From NCBI RefSeq assembly GCF_019645855.1, contig NZ_CP080999.1:4712001-4776000 (forward strand): a stretch of DNA of 64,000 nucleotides, in the 5' to 3' direction. Position numbers and translations under genes: made by a program. This document shows positions 50,854 through 59,565 of this stretch, one piece after another (within the stretch, counting starts at the first letter, position 1; the number at the start of each line of letters is the position of its first letter). A model generated the notes under the pieces. That model saw only the letters and a program-made list of their open reading frames with translations, had not been told where the DNA came from and made no database searches. This stretch comes from Mycobacterium malmoense (lineage in GTDB: Bacteria > Actinomycetota > Actinomycetes > Mycobacteriales > Mycobacteriaceae).

Positions 50854-52265
50854 AGGATCGCACCCGGGGTGTATTTGGCGGCTTCAGGGTAGGTGCCCAC
50901 CAGCTTGTCTACCATCGCAACGACCTCGTCGATCTGATTACCGGCGGCACCGGTGAACGCTTCCTTGTCGGCCAGTGCAGCGTCTAGCGCCGCGCGGTCC
51001 AACGGCAGCCGCCCGTCGGCGGCCAGCCGGTCCAGCAGGTCGGGCGCGGCACCTTCCCGCATGGCCAGCGCCGTCGCGATCGCGTGCTCGGAGATCACGT
51101 GGTGCGCGGCCTCGCGTCCTATGCCGGCGCGCACCGCGGCGATCAGCACCTTGGTCGTGGCCAGGAACGGCAGGTAGCGATCCAGCTCGCGGCCGATCAC
51201 CGCCGGATAGGCGCCGAACTCGTCGAGCACCGTCAGGAACGTCTCGATCTGTCCGTCGATGGCAAAGAAGCCGTCCGGCAACGCGACCCGGCGCACCACC
51301 GAGCAGAACACGTCGCCCTCGTTCCACTGCGCGCCCGCCAGCTCGGCGGCCATCGAGGCGTAGCCGCGCAGCACCACCTGCAGCCCGTTCACCCGTTCAC
51401 AGCTGCGGGTGTTCATCTTGTGCGGCATCGCCGACGAGCCGACCTGGCCTTCAGCGAAACCCTCGGTGACCAGTTCGTGCCCGGCCATCAGCCGGATGGT
51501 GTGGGCCATCGACGACGGTCCGGCGCCGAGCTGCACCAGCGCAGAGAGCACATCGTGGTCCAGCGAACGCGGATACACCTGCCCGACACTGGTCAAAACG
51601 GTTGTGAAGCCCAGGAATTCAGCCACAAGTCTCTCGAGTTCGGCCAGCTTGGCGGCGTCCCCGCCCAGCAGGTCGAGCATGTCCTGCGCGGTGCCCATCG
51701 GGCCCTTGATGCCGCGCAGCGGGTAGCGGTCGATCAGCTCGCGCAGCCTGGTCAACCCGATCAGCGTTTCTTGCGCCGCGGAAGCGAACCGCTTGCCCAG
51801 CGTGGTGGCCTGCGCGGCGACGTTGTGGCTGCGCCCGGCCATCACCAGATCGCGATAGGCCACCGCCCGCTCGGCAAGCCGCGCCACCACCGCCACCCCG
51901 TGGGAGAAAACCAACTCCAGCGAGCGCCGGATCTGCAGCTGCTCGACGTTCTCGGTGAGGTCGCGGCTGGTCATCCCCTTGTGCACGTGCTCGTGACCGG
52001 CCAGCGCGTTGAATTCCTCGATGCGGGCCTTGACGTCGTGGCGCAACACCCGTTCGCGGGCCGCGATCGAGGCCAGATCCACGTCGTCGAGCACCCGCTC
52101 GTAGTCGGCAATCGCTTCCGGCGGGACGTCTACTCCGAGCTCCGCCTGCGCCCGCAGCACTGCCAGCCACAGCCGCCGTTCCGCGACGACCTTGGCCTCC
52201 GGCGACCAGATCGCGACCATCTCGGCGCTGGCGTACCGGGTAGCCAGCACATTCGGAATGCTCAC
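50850..52265 (-). CDS. purB: Adenylosuccinate lyase
   Basis: The 471-residue enzyme acts twice in purine synthesis, splitting fumarate from SAICAR and from adenylosuccinate. It contains HDVKARIEEFNALAG, HKGMTSRDLTENVEQL and the signature GSSAMPHKMNTRSCERV. GTG 52265 (VSIPNVLATRYAS) matches M. tuberculosis PurB and lies 8 nt after a TAAGCT box; GTG 52271 is two codons earlier. Confidence 0.97.
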   Translation of the reverse strand: MSIPNVLATRYASAEMVAIWSPEAKVVAERRLWLAVLRAQAELGVDVPPEAIADYERVLDDVDLASIAARERVLRHDVKARIEEFNALAGHEHVHKGMTSRDLTENVEQLQIRRSLELVFSHGVAVVARLAERAVAYRDLVMAGRSHNVAAQATTLGKRFASAAQETLIGLTRLRELIDRYPLRGIKGPMGTAQDMLDLLGGDAAKLAELERLVAEFLGFTTVLTSVGQVYPRSLDHDVLSALVQLGAGPSSMAHTIRLMAGHELVTEGFAEGQVGSSAMPHKMNTRSCERVNGLQVVLRGYASMAAELAGAQWNEGDVFCSVVRRVALPDGFFAIDGQIETFLTVLDEFGAYPAVIGRELDRYLPFLATTKVLIAAVRAGIGREAAHHVISEHAIATALAMREGAAPDLLDRLAADGRLPLDRAALDAALADKEAFTGAAGNQIDEVVAMVDKLVGTYPEAAKYTPGAIL

Positions 52266-52273
52266 AAACACAC

Positions 52274-52279
52274 AGCTTA
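52274..52279 (-). promoter_or_regulatory. -10 element for purB
   Basis: TAAGCT on the minus strand ends 8 nt before GTG 52265, fitting a leaderless or near-leaderless start. Confidence 0.4.
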
Positions 52280-52389
52280 CGGTTCGGGCGCCTCGATGAC
52301 CGGGCTTCCCCTATGGGTGGCCGGCGAACGCACCGCTAGCCAATGGCGTCACATCCGCCACATTGGCCTCCGCGGGAGCGCGCCAAGAG

Positions 52390-53007
52390 TCAGATCCGCA
52401 CCGGTCGCGTGTCGATGGGTGCCAGCACGTCGACGAGATCGACCACCGTCGCCAGCGCGGCCGCACGGGGGTCCCGACCCTCGACCAGGGCGGAAACCAC
52501 CGAACCATCGACCGCGCAGGTCAGCGTGCGGACCAGCTCGATATGCACGGATCGGCCCGATCGTTCGAGGGCCTCGGCCACGGCCTCGGCGCGCTGCCGC
52601 AGGTTGCGCCGCATGGTCTCGCGCAACGTGGGCAGACGGGTACTGGCGATATGTCGCTCGTACCGCGATATCAGCTGCTCCGCGAGCCCCGGACCGGACA
52701 CGTCGCCCACAAGCAGGTCGACCAACACCTCGGCGGTGGTCTCCGGTCCGCGGCGCCGCCTGGACAACGCGGCGACCCGCGACCGCAGCTGCGCCACCTC
52801 GATCATCCCGACGTGTTCGACGGCGCGGGCGATCAGGTCGTCGAGAGACGAGAAATAGTAGGTGGTGGACGCCAACGGCAGGCCCGCCCGCCGAGCGACC
52901 GCCCGGTGTCGCACCGCCTCGAACCCGCCCTCGGCAAGCAGCTCGGCGGCGGCGCTCACGAGCGCGTACCGTCGACGTTCTCCTTTTGGAGTAACTGCTG
53001 CAGTCAC
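52390..53007 (-). CDS. TetR-family regulator (Rv0775 type)
   Basis: The 205-residue regulator has RRRYALVSAAAELLAEGGFEA and RAGLPLASTTYYFSSLDDLIARAV, a standard TetR DNA-binding domain. The effector domain carries ELVRTLTCAVDGSVVSALVEG. It matches Rv0775 in length and sits between purB and a divergent esterase, its probable target. M. tuberculosis has one extra gene (Rv0776c) here as I remember it; it is absent. Confidence 0.87.
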   Translation of the reverse strand: MTAAVTPKGERRRYALVSAAAELLAEGGFEAVRHRAVARRAGLPLASTTYYFSSLDDLIARAVEHVGMIEVAQLRSRVAALSRRRRGPETTAEVLVDLLVGDVSGPGLAEQLISRYERHIASTRLPTLRETMRRNLRQRAEAVAEALERSGRSVHIELVRTLTCAVDGSVVSALVEGRDPRAAALATVVDLVDVLAPIDTRPVRI

Positions 53008-53071
53008 GAGTAGCCATCGTGCCAGTCAAAGTGGTACTGCATTGCCATTTCGGCCAAACGGCCATGGCATG

Positions 53072-53998
53072 ATGGCCCGCATGCCCGACTTGAGCCGCCG
53101 CGCCGTGCTCGGTCTCGGCGCCAGCGCGGCCGTCGGAGCCGTCGGCGCGTATGCGCTCGACATCCTGTTCCAGCCCCGAACATCTCGCGCCATCCCGGTG
53201 GCCACTTCCATTTCCGAGGCCAGCACCCAGGTGCCGTTGGCGCCGACGCCGAGCCCGCCCGTCGAGCCGGCGCCCTCGGCTCAGCCAGCGCCCACGATGG
53301 TGACGGGCTCGTTCGTGTCGGCGGCGCGTGGTGGGATACCGACCAACTGGGCGATCGCGCGTCCGCCGGGCCAGACCAAGGCGCTGCGACCGGTGATCGC
53401 GCTGCACGGTAAGGGCAGCGACGCGTCCACCGTCATGGCCGGCGGCGTCGAGCAGGGTCTGGCGCAGGCCGTCAACGCCGGGCTGCCTCCGTTCGCGGTG
53501 GTCGCCGTCGACGGCGGCGGCAGCTATTGGCACAAAAGGGCTTCCGGTGATGACAGCGGGGCCATGGTGCTCGACGAGCTCATCCCGATGCTGGGCGGTC
53601 AGGGTCTGGACACCTCGCGGGTGGCGTTCTTGGGCTGGTCGATGGGCGGCTACGGCGCTTTGCTGCTCGGTGGCCGGCTGGGGCCCGCGCGGACCGCGGC
53701 GATCTGCGCGGTGAGCCCGGCGCTATGGCTGTCTTCCGGGGCGGCGGCGCCGGGCGCGTTCGACGGGCCCGACGACTTCGCGGCGAACTCGGTGTTCGGA
53801 ATGCCCGCGCTGGCGTCGATCCCGATTCGGGTGGATTGCGGCGACAGCGATCCGTTCTACGCCGCGACGAAGCAGTTCATCGCCCAACTGCCCAACCCGC
53901 CCGCCGGCGGTTTCTCGCCCGGCGGGCACAACCCGGAGTTCTGGAGCTCGCAGCTGCCGGCCGAGCTGACGTGGATGGCGCCGCTGCTGACGGCCTAG
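53072..53998 (+). CDS. Exported esterase (Rv0774c type)
   Basis: The 308-residue protein starts with a twin-arginine-style signal (MARMPDLSRRAVLGLGASAA) followed by a Pro/Ala-rich linker. The catalytic part is an alpha/beta hydrolase of the esterase D/antigen 85-like kind with PVIALHGKGSDAS, the nucleophile elbow GWSMGGYGALL, and DCGDSDPFY and GGHNPEFW for Asp and His. Rv0774c is a surface esterase linked to lipid metabolism in M. tuberculosis. ATG 53069, 53072 and 53081 are all possible starts. Confidence 0.85.
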   Translation: MARMPDLSRRAVLGLGASAAVGAVGAYALDILFQPRTSRAIPVATSISEASTQVPLAPTPSPPVEPAPSAQPAPTMVTGSFVSAARGGIPTNWAIARPPGQTKALRPVIALHGKGSDASTVMAGGVEQGLAQAVNAGLPPFAVVAVDGGGSYWHKRASGDDSGAMVLDELIPMLGGQGLDTSRVAFLGWSMGGYGALLLGGRLGPARTAAICAVSPALWLSSGAAAPGAFDGPDDFAANSVFGMPALASIPIRVDCGDSDPFYAATKQFIAQLPNPPAGGFSPGGHNPEFWSSQLPAELTWMAPLLTA

Positions 53999-54018
53999 GA
54001 GTGGCCTAGGAGGCCCGT

Positions 54019-54108
54019 CGAGCGTCACGCCAGAGTGGCGTTGCTCGCCGAACGTCACGCCAGCGCGGCACTGGGCACCGAACGTCACGCCAGCGTTACG
54101 CTCGCCGA
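54019..54108 (+). repeat. Three 30-bp tandem repeats
   Basis: Units begin at 54019, 54049 and 54079 and share CGRRCGTCACGCCAG (R = A/G in the first copies). The third unit supplies TACGCT (54097-54102), a possible -10 box for ggtA. The core is the same as in the hairpin at 37104-37159. Confidence 0.7.
54097..54102 (+). promoter_or_regulatory. Candidate -10 element for ggtA
   Basis: TACGCT ends 8 nt before GTG 54111 and lies inside the third 30-bp repeat. Confidence 0.35.
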
Positions 54109-54110
54109 CT

Positions 54111-55694
54111 GTGACCACACCGTTCGGCTGGAGCTTCCCGTATGCCTGGCCGCGAAAGCCCGTCCTGGCGGAAAACGTTGTGTGCACCTCGCAACCGCTG
54201 GCCGCCCAAGCGGGCCTGCGGATGCTTGCCGACGGCGGAAACGCGGTCGACGCGGCCATCGCCACCGCCATCACGCTCACCATCGTGGAGCCGGTGTCCA
54301 ACGGCATCGGGTCCGACGCCTTCGCCATCGTCTGGGACGGCAAGCAACTGCACGGACTGAACGCATCGGGCCGCTCGCCCGCGGCCTGGACGCCGGAGTA
54401 CTTCGGCGGCAACGCTATTCCGGTGGTCGGCTGGAATTCGGTGACCGTGCCGGGGGCGGTGTCGGCATGGGCCGAACTGCACGCCAAGTTTGGCAAGCTT
54501 GCATTCGAGAGGCTCTTCGAGCCCGCGATCTCCTACGGCCGCAACGGCTTTCTGGTTTCGCCGACGGTGGCCGAACAATGGGCGGCGCAGGTCCCGCTGT
54601 TCGCCGACCAGCCTGGGTTCGCCGAGGCGTTCCTGCCCGACGGGCGTGCGCCGAAACCCGGTGAGCGGTTTAGGTTTCCTGACCACGCGGCGACATTGGA
54701 GCGCATCGCCGCAACCAACGGCGAGGCGTTCTACCGAGGGGAGCTGGCCACCAAACTCGAGGCGCACGCGTTGGCTAATGACGGCGTGATGCGGGCCAGC
54801 GACCTCGCCGCTCATCGGGCCGACTGGGTGGGCACGATCGATGCCAGCTACCGCGGGTACACGGTGCACGAGATACCGCCCAACGGCCAGGGGATCGTGG
54901 CTTTGATCGCCTTGGGAATCCTGGAGCAGTTCGACATGCCTTCGCTGCCAGCCGATTCCGCCGACAGCGTGCACCTGCAGATCGAAGCGGTAAAGCTGGC
55001 ATTTGCCGACGCGCAGGCCCATGTCGCCGACATCGACCACATGGCACTGGCTTCGGAAGGCTTGTTGGACAAGGGGTACCTGCAGCAGCGCGCGGCGCTG
55101 ATCGATCGCAAGCGGGCGAAGCCGGCATCCGCCGGCACCCCGCGCGGGGGAACCGTGTATCTGACCGCCGCCGACGCCGCGGGGATGATGGTGTCGATGA
55201 TCCAGTCGAACTACATGGGGTTCGGATCCGGTGTGGTGGTGCCGGGCACGGGAATTTCTCTGCAAAACCGTGGTGCGAATTTCGCTGCGGCCCAGGGGCA
55301 TCCGAACCGCGTCGGTCCCAACAAGCGCCCCTATCACACCATCATTCCGGGCTTTGTCACCAAAGACGGCGCACCGGTGATGAGCTTCGGGGTGATGGGC
55401 GGAACGATGCAGCCCCAGGGTCACGTGCAGGTGCTGGTGCGCATCGCCGACCACGGGCAGAATCCGCAGGCGGCCTGCGACGGCCCCCGGTTCCGGTGGG
55501 TGCACGGCACGCAGGTCAGCTGCGAAAAAGGTTTTCCGCAGTCGACGCTCGACGAGCTCCGGAACCGAGGGCATGACCTGATTACCGTGGACGACTACAA
55601 CCAATTCGGTAGTTGCCAGGCGATTTGGCGCCTCGACGGCGGGTATTTTGGGGCCAGCGATCCGCGCCGAGACGGCCAGGCTGCGGGTTTTTAA
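54111..55694 (+). CDS. ggtA: Gamma-glutamyltranspeptidase family protein
   Basis: The 527-residue Ntn-hydrolase is made as a proenzyme that cleaves itself before a Thr. The large-subunit part has GGNAVDAAIATAITLTIVEP and NGIGSDAFAIVWDG. The predicted nucleophile is Thr348 in TPRGGTVYLTAAD, followed by SMIQSNYMGFGSGVVVPGTG and MGGTMQPQGHVQVL. No signal peptide is visible, so unlike classic GGT it is probably cytosolic; this form fits Rv0773c. Substrates could be glutathione-like or acylated compounds. Confidence 0.92.
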   Translation: MTTPFGWSFPYAWPRKPVLAENVVCTSQPLAAQAGLRMLADGGNAVDAAIATAITLTIVEPVSNGIGSDAFAIVWDGKQLHGLNASGRSPAAWTPEYFGGNAIPVVGWNSVTVPGAVSAWAELHAKFGKLAFERLFEPAISYGRNGFLVSPTVAEQWAAQVPLFADQPGFAEAFLPDGRAPKPGERFRFPDHAATLERIAATNGEAFYRGELATKLEAHALANDGVMRASDLAAHRADWVGTIDASYRGYTVHEIPPNGQGIVALIALGILEQFDMPSLPADSADSVHLQIEAVKLAFADAQAHVADIDHMALASEGLLDKGYLQQRAALIDRKRAKPASAGTPRGGTVYLTAADAAGMMVSMIQSNYMGFGSGVVVPGTGISLQNRGANFAAAQGHPNRVGPNKRPYHTIIPGFVTKDGAPVMSFGVMGGTMQPQGHVQVLVRIADHGQNPQAACDGPRFRWVHGTQVSCEKGFPQSTLDELRNRGHDLITVDDYNQFGSCQAIWRLDGGYFGASDPRRDGQAAGF

Positions 55695-55740
55695 GCGTGC
55701 GGGTAAAACTGGGCCAATAGCCGGTTGAGAACCCGTGATC

Positions 55741-55805
55741 CGTCGAGCGTGTACTCAGCGCGAGATTTTCGGCGGCCAAAATTCGCAGTGAGTGCACGCT
55801 CGACG
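55741..55805. terminator. Long inverted repeat after ggtA
   Basis: CGTCGAGCGTGTACTC (55741-55756) pairs with GAGTGCACGCTCGACG (55790-55805) with one G-T mismatch; an inner ATTTT/AAAAT pairing lies between. The 243-bp gap between ggtA and the minus-strand ATPase has no ORF. It may terminate both. Confidence 0.5.
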
Positions 55806-55937
55806 TTAATCAGCGCGGATATTCCGGCACGAGTCGGGCAGTTCCGGCGGAGAGGCGGTCGTTCGTCGGGAACCGACAATGACAAACGCCTCGATACATG
55901 ACCCGGGCCTAAATCCGCGAATGTCAGTACACCGAAT

Positions 55938-56969
55938 TTAGGGTGTCACAGCTGGGCGCGCTGCGGCGATCGCACGTCCCATGTCCGCGGCGCTGACGTG
56001 GAGGATGCAGGGGTCGGTGCGTACGAGTTGCTCGAGATCGCGGGGGCTGGGCGCTAGCCTGCGCAACCGGCGGGTCCGCGCACGCTGGCACACGGCGATC
56101 ACGTCACCGACGTAACGGGCGTTGCCGGCAACATCCAGCAGCGTCCCAGGGCCATGCGGGATCGACCGCAGCCGGATTGCTTCGGCACCCAACAGTTCCC
56201 ACGCACTGTCCTCGACAACCAGATGCTCCTTGCCAGCCAAGCGGCACCCAAGGGCGACGATCTCCTCGGGGGTGTAGCTGGCGAAAGTCACGGTGACGGG
56301 AAATCGAGCGGCCAACCCAGCATGAGCTGTCAAGAAGTCCTGCATCGGGCCGGGATAGCCGGCCAGGATGACCACAAGCCCGTTACGGTATGCCGCCATG
56401 CACGCTTGCAGTGTGTTGATCACCTCCACACCCCAAGCGCGACCGTCGATTTCCGAGTCCAGCCGATAAGCCTCGTCGATCAACAACACCCCACCGCGCG
56501 CATCCTCGCACACATCCCTCATCCTGGCCGCGCCGCGCCAAAGGTCACCCCCGACGATGTCGTGGGCGCTGACCACGGTGACCTGCGGGCGCGTGAGCGT
56601 GCCCACCCCGAACAACACTTCACCGATGACCCGGGCGAACGTCGTTTTCGCCGTGCCCGGGGCGCCCAAAAACACCATATGGTTTCCCGCGCACGACCTC
56701 ACCAGACCATGCTCGACACGACACTGGTCAAGCTGAAATGCGGTGCACCACACCGCGAACCGTTCTTTCGCCTCGGCCAAACCGACCAATTCATCGACAC
56801 GCGCCCGCGCCCACTCCAGCACCTCCCGACACTCACCGGCCAGCACGACACCCCCGCCCGCCTCCCCCATACCGGTACCAGAAGCGACCGTGCCAGCGCC
56901 GGCGGTGAGGATCCGGCAACCAACCCGCCCAGCGCTCGCGTGGGTCTCCCCTACGCTGGGCAGGTTCAC
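55938..56969 (-). CDS. EccA/CbxX-like AAA+ ATPase without TPR domain
   Basis: The 343-residue protein carries one AAA+ module of the CbbX/EccA clade: LVGLAEAKERFAVWCTAFQL, Walker A GAPGTAKTT (102-110), VSAHDIVGGDLWRGAARMRD, Walker B GVLLIDEAYRL (160-170), and sensor regions VVILAGYPGPMQDFL and LAARFPVTVTF. EccA proteins of ESX (type VII) loci have an extra N-terminal TPR half of about 280 residues, absent here. Full EccA helps ESX secretion of PE/PPE and Esp proteins. GTG 56969 lies 14 bp after the preceding gene, so the two form an operon. Confidence 0.82.
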   Translation of the reverse strand: MNLPSVGETHASAGRVGCRILTAGAGTVASGTGMGEAGGGVVLAGECREVLEWARARVDELVGLAEAKERFAVWCTAFQLDQCRVEHGLVRSCAGNHMVFLGAPGTAKTTFARVIGEVLFGVGTLTRPQVTVVSAHDIVGGDLWRGAARMRDVCEDARGGVLLIDEAYRLDSEIDGRAWGVEVINTLQACMAAYRNGLVVILAGYPGPMQDFLTAHAGLAARFPVTVTFASYTPEEIVALGCRLAGKEHLVVEDSAWELLGAEAIRLRSIPHGPGTLLDVAGNARYVGDVIAVCQRARTRRLRRLAPSPRDLEQLVRTDPCILHVSAADMGRAIAAARPAVTP

Positions 56970-56983
56970 GCCGCAGTAGGAAC

Positions 56984-58183
56984 TCAGAACAGCGACGTCA
57001 GGACGTTGGCCGCTAGCGTCCCGAACTCGACCGGCAGCCGGCTGGCAAGATCCGCCACGACCGACGGGCCAATGCTGGACAGATCGGCCGCGATCGATGG
57101 CGCTATGCCGGGCAGGCCCGCCGGTAGCGCGGCGGCCGACGCCGCAGTGGCGAAGTCGGTCACGCTAGCAACGCTGGCCGCAGCCTCGCCGGCACCCGTC
57201 AGGGACGGCCAACCATGAAGCAGCACGTGCAGGAACCCATCGAGTGCGGCCCGGAGACTCCCACCCGCCACGATATTCTGAGCATTGGGAGCAACAATCG
57301 CGTTGGCGAGACCCGGGAAGAGAATGTTCACGAACTCGCCAATCAGGCTACTCTGTGGATAGCTGAGTAAGCCCTGGTACAGACCCTCAATGCCGGGAGA
57401 TTGAATACCGTTAACGACGGCATTCGTCATTGCGCCGGGGATATTGAGCAAGTTGGTCAACACACCCAACGGATCCCCCGCCGTCCACGAATCGTAAACA
57501 CCTTGAAGACCGTCACCGAGCGCTGTCCATGCGTCCTGGGGCAACGAGAGGGGACCGGCGAGGAAAATGTCTGTCACACCGGGGTTCACCAGATAATCGG
57601 TCGCGGCACTGAGGTTGGCCATCATATATGTGGGAATGTGCAGAATCCCAAACAACGGGAGCCCCATCTCGTAAAGTGGCCCGTAATACAGGGCCGAATA
57701 CAAGTCGGCGAATGCGCCAGTGATGTTGCCGGACGCGAAGTCAGCGGACGCCCCTTGGAGTAACTCGGGAAAACTGTATGCTGCTCCACCAGTCCCGGTG
57801 AAGAAGGCAACACCATTCGCCGCGGCCCCCTGGAAGGACTCGACATACTCGGTCGCGTACTGCAGCCCGTTGGCCGCAAGCTGCTGGGCGACCGGAAACG
57901 GGGTCTCAGTCCACGTGTACGGGATAGGGACCATGACCCCCTTTCCGAAAATCCCAAGCAGTTGAGTGAGTGCCGTGGGGAGGATGTCGATCCACGTCCG
58001 TAGGGGGTTGACGACGTCGTCGGCTAGCGTGACCGCGCGGTGCTGGATAGTGACCGTGCTGCGCTGAAGATCAGATGCCACATTGTTGGAGACTGCCGGT
58101 GTCAGGGCGATCAGGCTGGCACCTACTGCCGCGGCACCCGCGGTGACCAGTGGCCGAAAAGCTGCGAGCTGTTGCATATCCAT
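56984..58183 (-). CDS. Mycobacterial exported hypothetical protein (MQQL-AFRPLVTAG family)
   Basis: The 399-residue product begins MDMQQLAAFRPLVTAGAAAV with a hydrophobic N-terminal helix (VGASLIALTPAVS) that acts as signal or anchor. The rest is Ala/Leu/Gly-rich with repeated motifs like ALTQLLGIFGKGVM, YSALYYGPLYEMGLPLFG and GVYDSWTAGDPLGVLTNLLN. It has the style of PE-PGRS/PPE-associated surface proteins but no PE, PPE or PGRS block. I know similar proteins in M. kansasii-type species but no function. AAAGGA before ATG 58183 sets the start. Confidence 0.65.
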   Translation of the reverse strand: MDMQQLAAFRPLVTAGAAAVGASLIALTPAVSNNVASDLQRSTVTIQHRAVTLADDVVNPLRTWIDILPTALTQLLGIFGKGVMVPIPYTWTETPFPVAQQLAANGLQYATEYVESFQGAAANGVAFFTGTGGAAYSFPELLQGASADFASGNITGAFADLYSALYYGPLYEMGLPLFGILHIPTYMMANLSAATDYLVNPGVTDIFLAGPLSLPQDAWTALGDGLQGVYDSWTAGDPLGVLTNLLNIPGAMTNAVVNGIQSPGIEGLYQGLLSYPQSSLIGEFVNILFPGLANAIVAPNAQNIVAGGSLRAALDGFLHVLLHGWPSLTGAGEAAASVASVTDFATAASAAALPAGLPGIAPSIAADLSSIGPSVVADLASRLPVEFGTLAANVLTSLF

Positions 58184-58308
58184 CGTTCCTTTGCTCATGT
58201 CTGATAGTCGGGGAGAACCGTTAAACGGTGTGTGTGGCCGAGGCGCTGGAATCGCGCGACGGTGATCTAACCGGGGCAGTGCAAAGGGCCATTGCGCCGA
58301 CTGGGGTA

Positions 58309-59565
58309 TCAGCCGGTCGGTGTGCTGCCGGCTGCACCGATTTGGCCGAGGAGCCCGGCTAGGCCGCCGGCCCCGCCGGCCCCGGCGCCGCGACCGTAGT
58401 AGTAGCCGATGCCGCCGTTACCGCCGTTGCCGCCGTTACCGGCCAGCAGCCCGCTCACACCGCCAGCACCACCCCTACCGCCGTCACCGCCGTAACCGCC
58501 GACACCGATGCCGCCATTGCCGGCCTGACCGCCCACACCACCATCACCGACCAGCAAGCCACCATTACCGCCGACACCACCCCCACCGCCTTTGCCGCCA
58601 CCGGACGCCCCGCCGACACCGCCAAAGCCGCCGCTGCCGCCGTTGCCGAACAGCAAGCCACCATTACCGCCGACACCACCGGCGCCCCCGAAGCTGCCGC
58701 CGGACGCCGCGGCGGTACCGCCAAGGCCACCGCCGCCCCCATTGCCCATCAGCCAGCCACCCGCTCCACCAGCACCGCCAGCACCACCCTCCCCGGCGAC
58801 ACCGGCACCGCTCGTGGGGCTGAAACCGAGACCGCCCACACCGCCGTTGCCGATCAATCCGGCGGAGCCACCGGCAAAACCGGCGGTGTGAGCGGCGGTA
58901 CCGGCCGCACCGGTGCCGCCATCGCCGAACAAGAACCCGCCATCACCGAGATTGCCAAACCACCCGGTCTGACCAATCAATGAGGTGTTGGTGCCGGTGA
59001 AACCGTTGACGCCATTGCCGATCACATCGCGCCCGAACAGGGCGACGAACGGCGCATTGACCGGCCCGTCCACGGCCTGACCGATCGGGCTGGCAATCCA
59101 CGACTCACCTGCCGCATGAATACCGTTGTAGAAACCGTCGAATGCCCCGTAAATGAGTTGATTCAGCGCCGTCGTAGGGTCCGTACCAGAAGCAGCAGCA
59201 CTCACGCCGCCGAGATCTGCAGCCGCGGTACTCAAATTGATGCCGCTCGTGATGCTTTCAAGCGCAGCCGAATGAAACCCATCGAAAACAGCCGCACCCG
59301 CACCAACACCCTCCAACGCAACCGCGCCCGCATTAATACCCTCGAGGGCAGCCGTACTGGCAGCCCCAATCACCGGCTGAATGATGGGATCGATGATCAT
59401 GTCCAGCACACCCGCGCGAGCCGGAGGCGCGGCAACAACCGGGCTCATTGCGGCAGTCAGAAAAGCGCCGGCAGCCGCACCCAACCCGACCACACGGCCC
59501 CGGTGACGCGCCTGCGCTTTCAACGACCGGCGATGACGCCTCATACTGTGCTGTTTGCGTTTCAT
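58309..59565 (-). CDS. PGRS protein with a signal peptide instead of a PE domain
   Basis: The 418-residue protein has a 51-residue N-terminus: a very basic region (KRKQHSMRRHRRSLKAQARH), then VVGLGAAAGAFLTAAMSPVV and a PPARA|GV cleavage site. Residues 52-200 are unique (IIDPIIQPVIGAASTAALEG, GTDPTTALNQLIYGAFDGFY, and the NTSLIGQTGWFGNLGDGGFL junction). The rest is a glycine-rich PGRS domain of GGxGG and NGGxGGxGG repeats, with WLMGNGG and LLFGNGG spacers. True PE-PGRS proteins carry a PE domain for ESX-5 export, so this one must use another route, likely Sec. AGGAAGG precedes ATG 59565. Confidence 0.8.
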   Translation of the reverse strand: MKRKQHSMRRHRRSLKAQARHRGRVVGLGAAAGAFLTAAMSPVVAAPPARAGVLDMIIDPIIQPVIGAASTAALEGINAGAVALEGVGAGAAVFDGFHSAALESITSGINLSTAAADLGGVSAAASGTDPTTALNQLIYGAFDGFYNGIHAAGESWIASPIGQAVDGPVNAPFVALFGRDVIGNGVNGFTGTNTSLIGQTGWFGNLGDGGFLFGDGGTGAAGTAAHTAGFAGGSAGLIGNGGVGGLGFSPTSGAGVAGEGGAGGAGGAGGWLMGNGGGGGLGGTAAASGGSFGGAGGVGGNGGLLFGNGGSGGFGGVGGASGGGKGGGGGVGGNGGLLVGDGGVGGQAGNGGIGVGGYGGDGGRGGAGGVSGLLAGNGGNGGNGGIGYYYGRGAGAGGAGGLAGLLGQIGAAGSTPTG

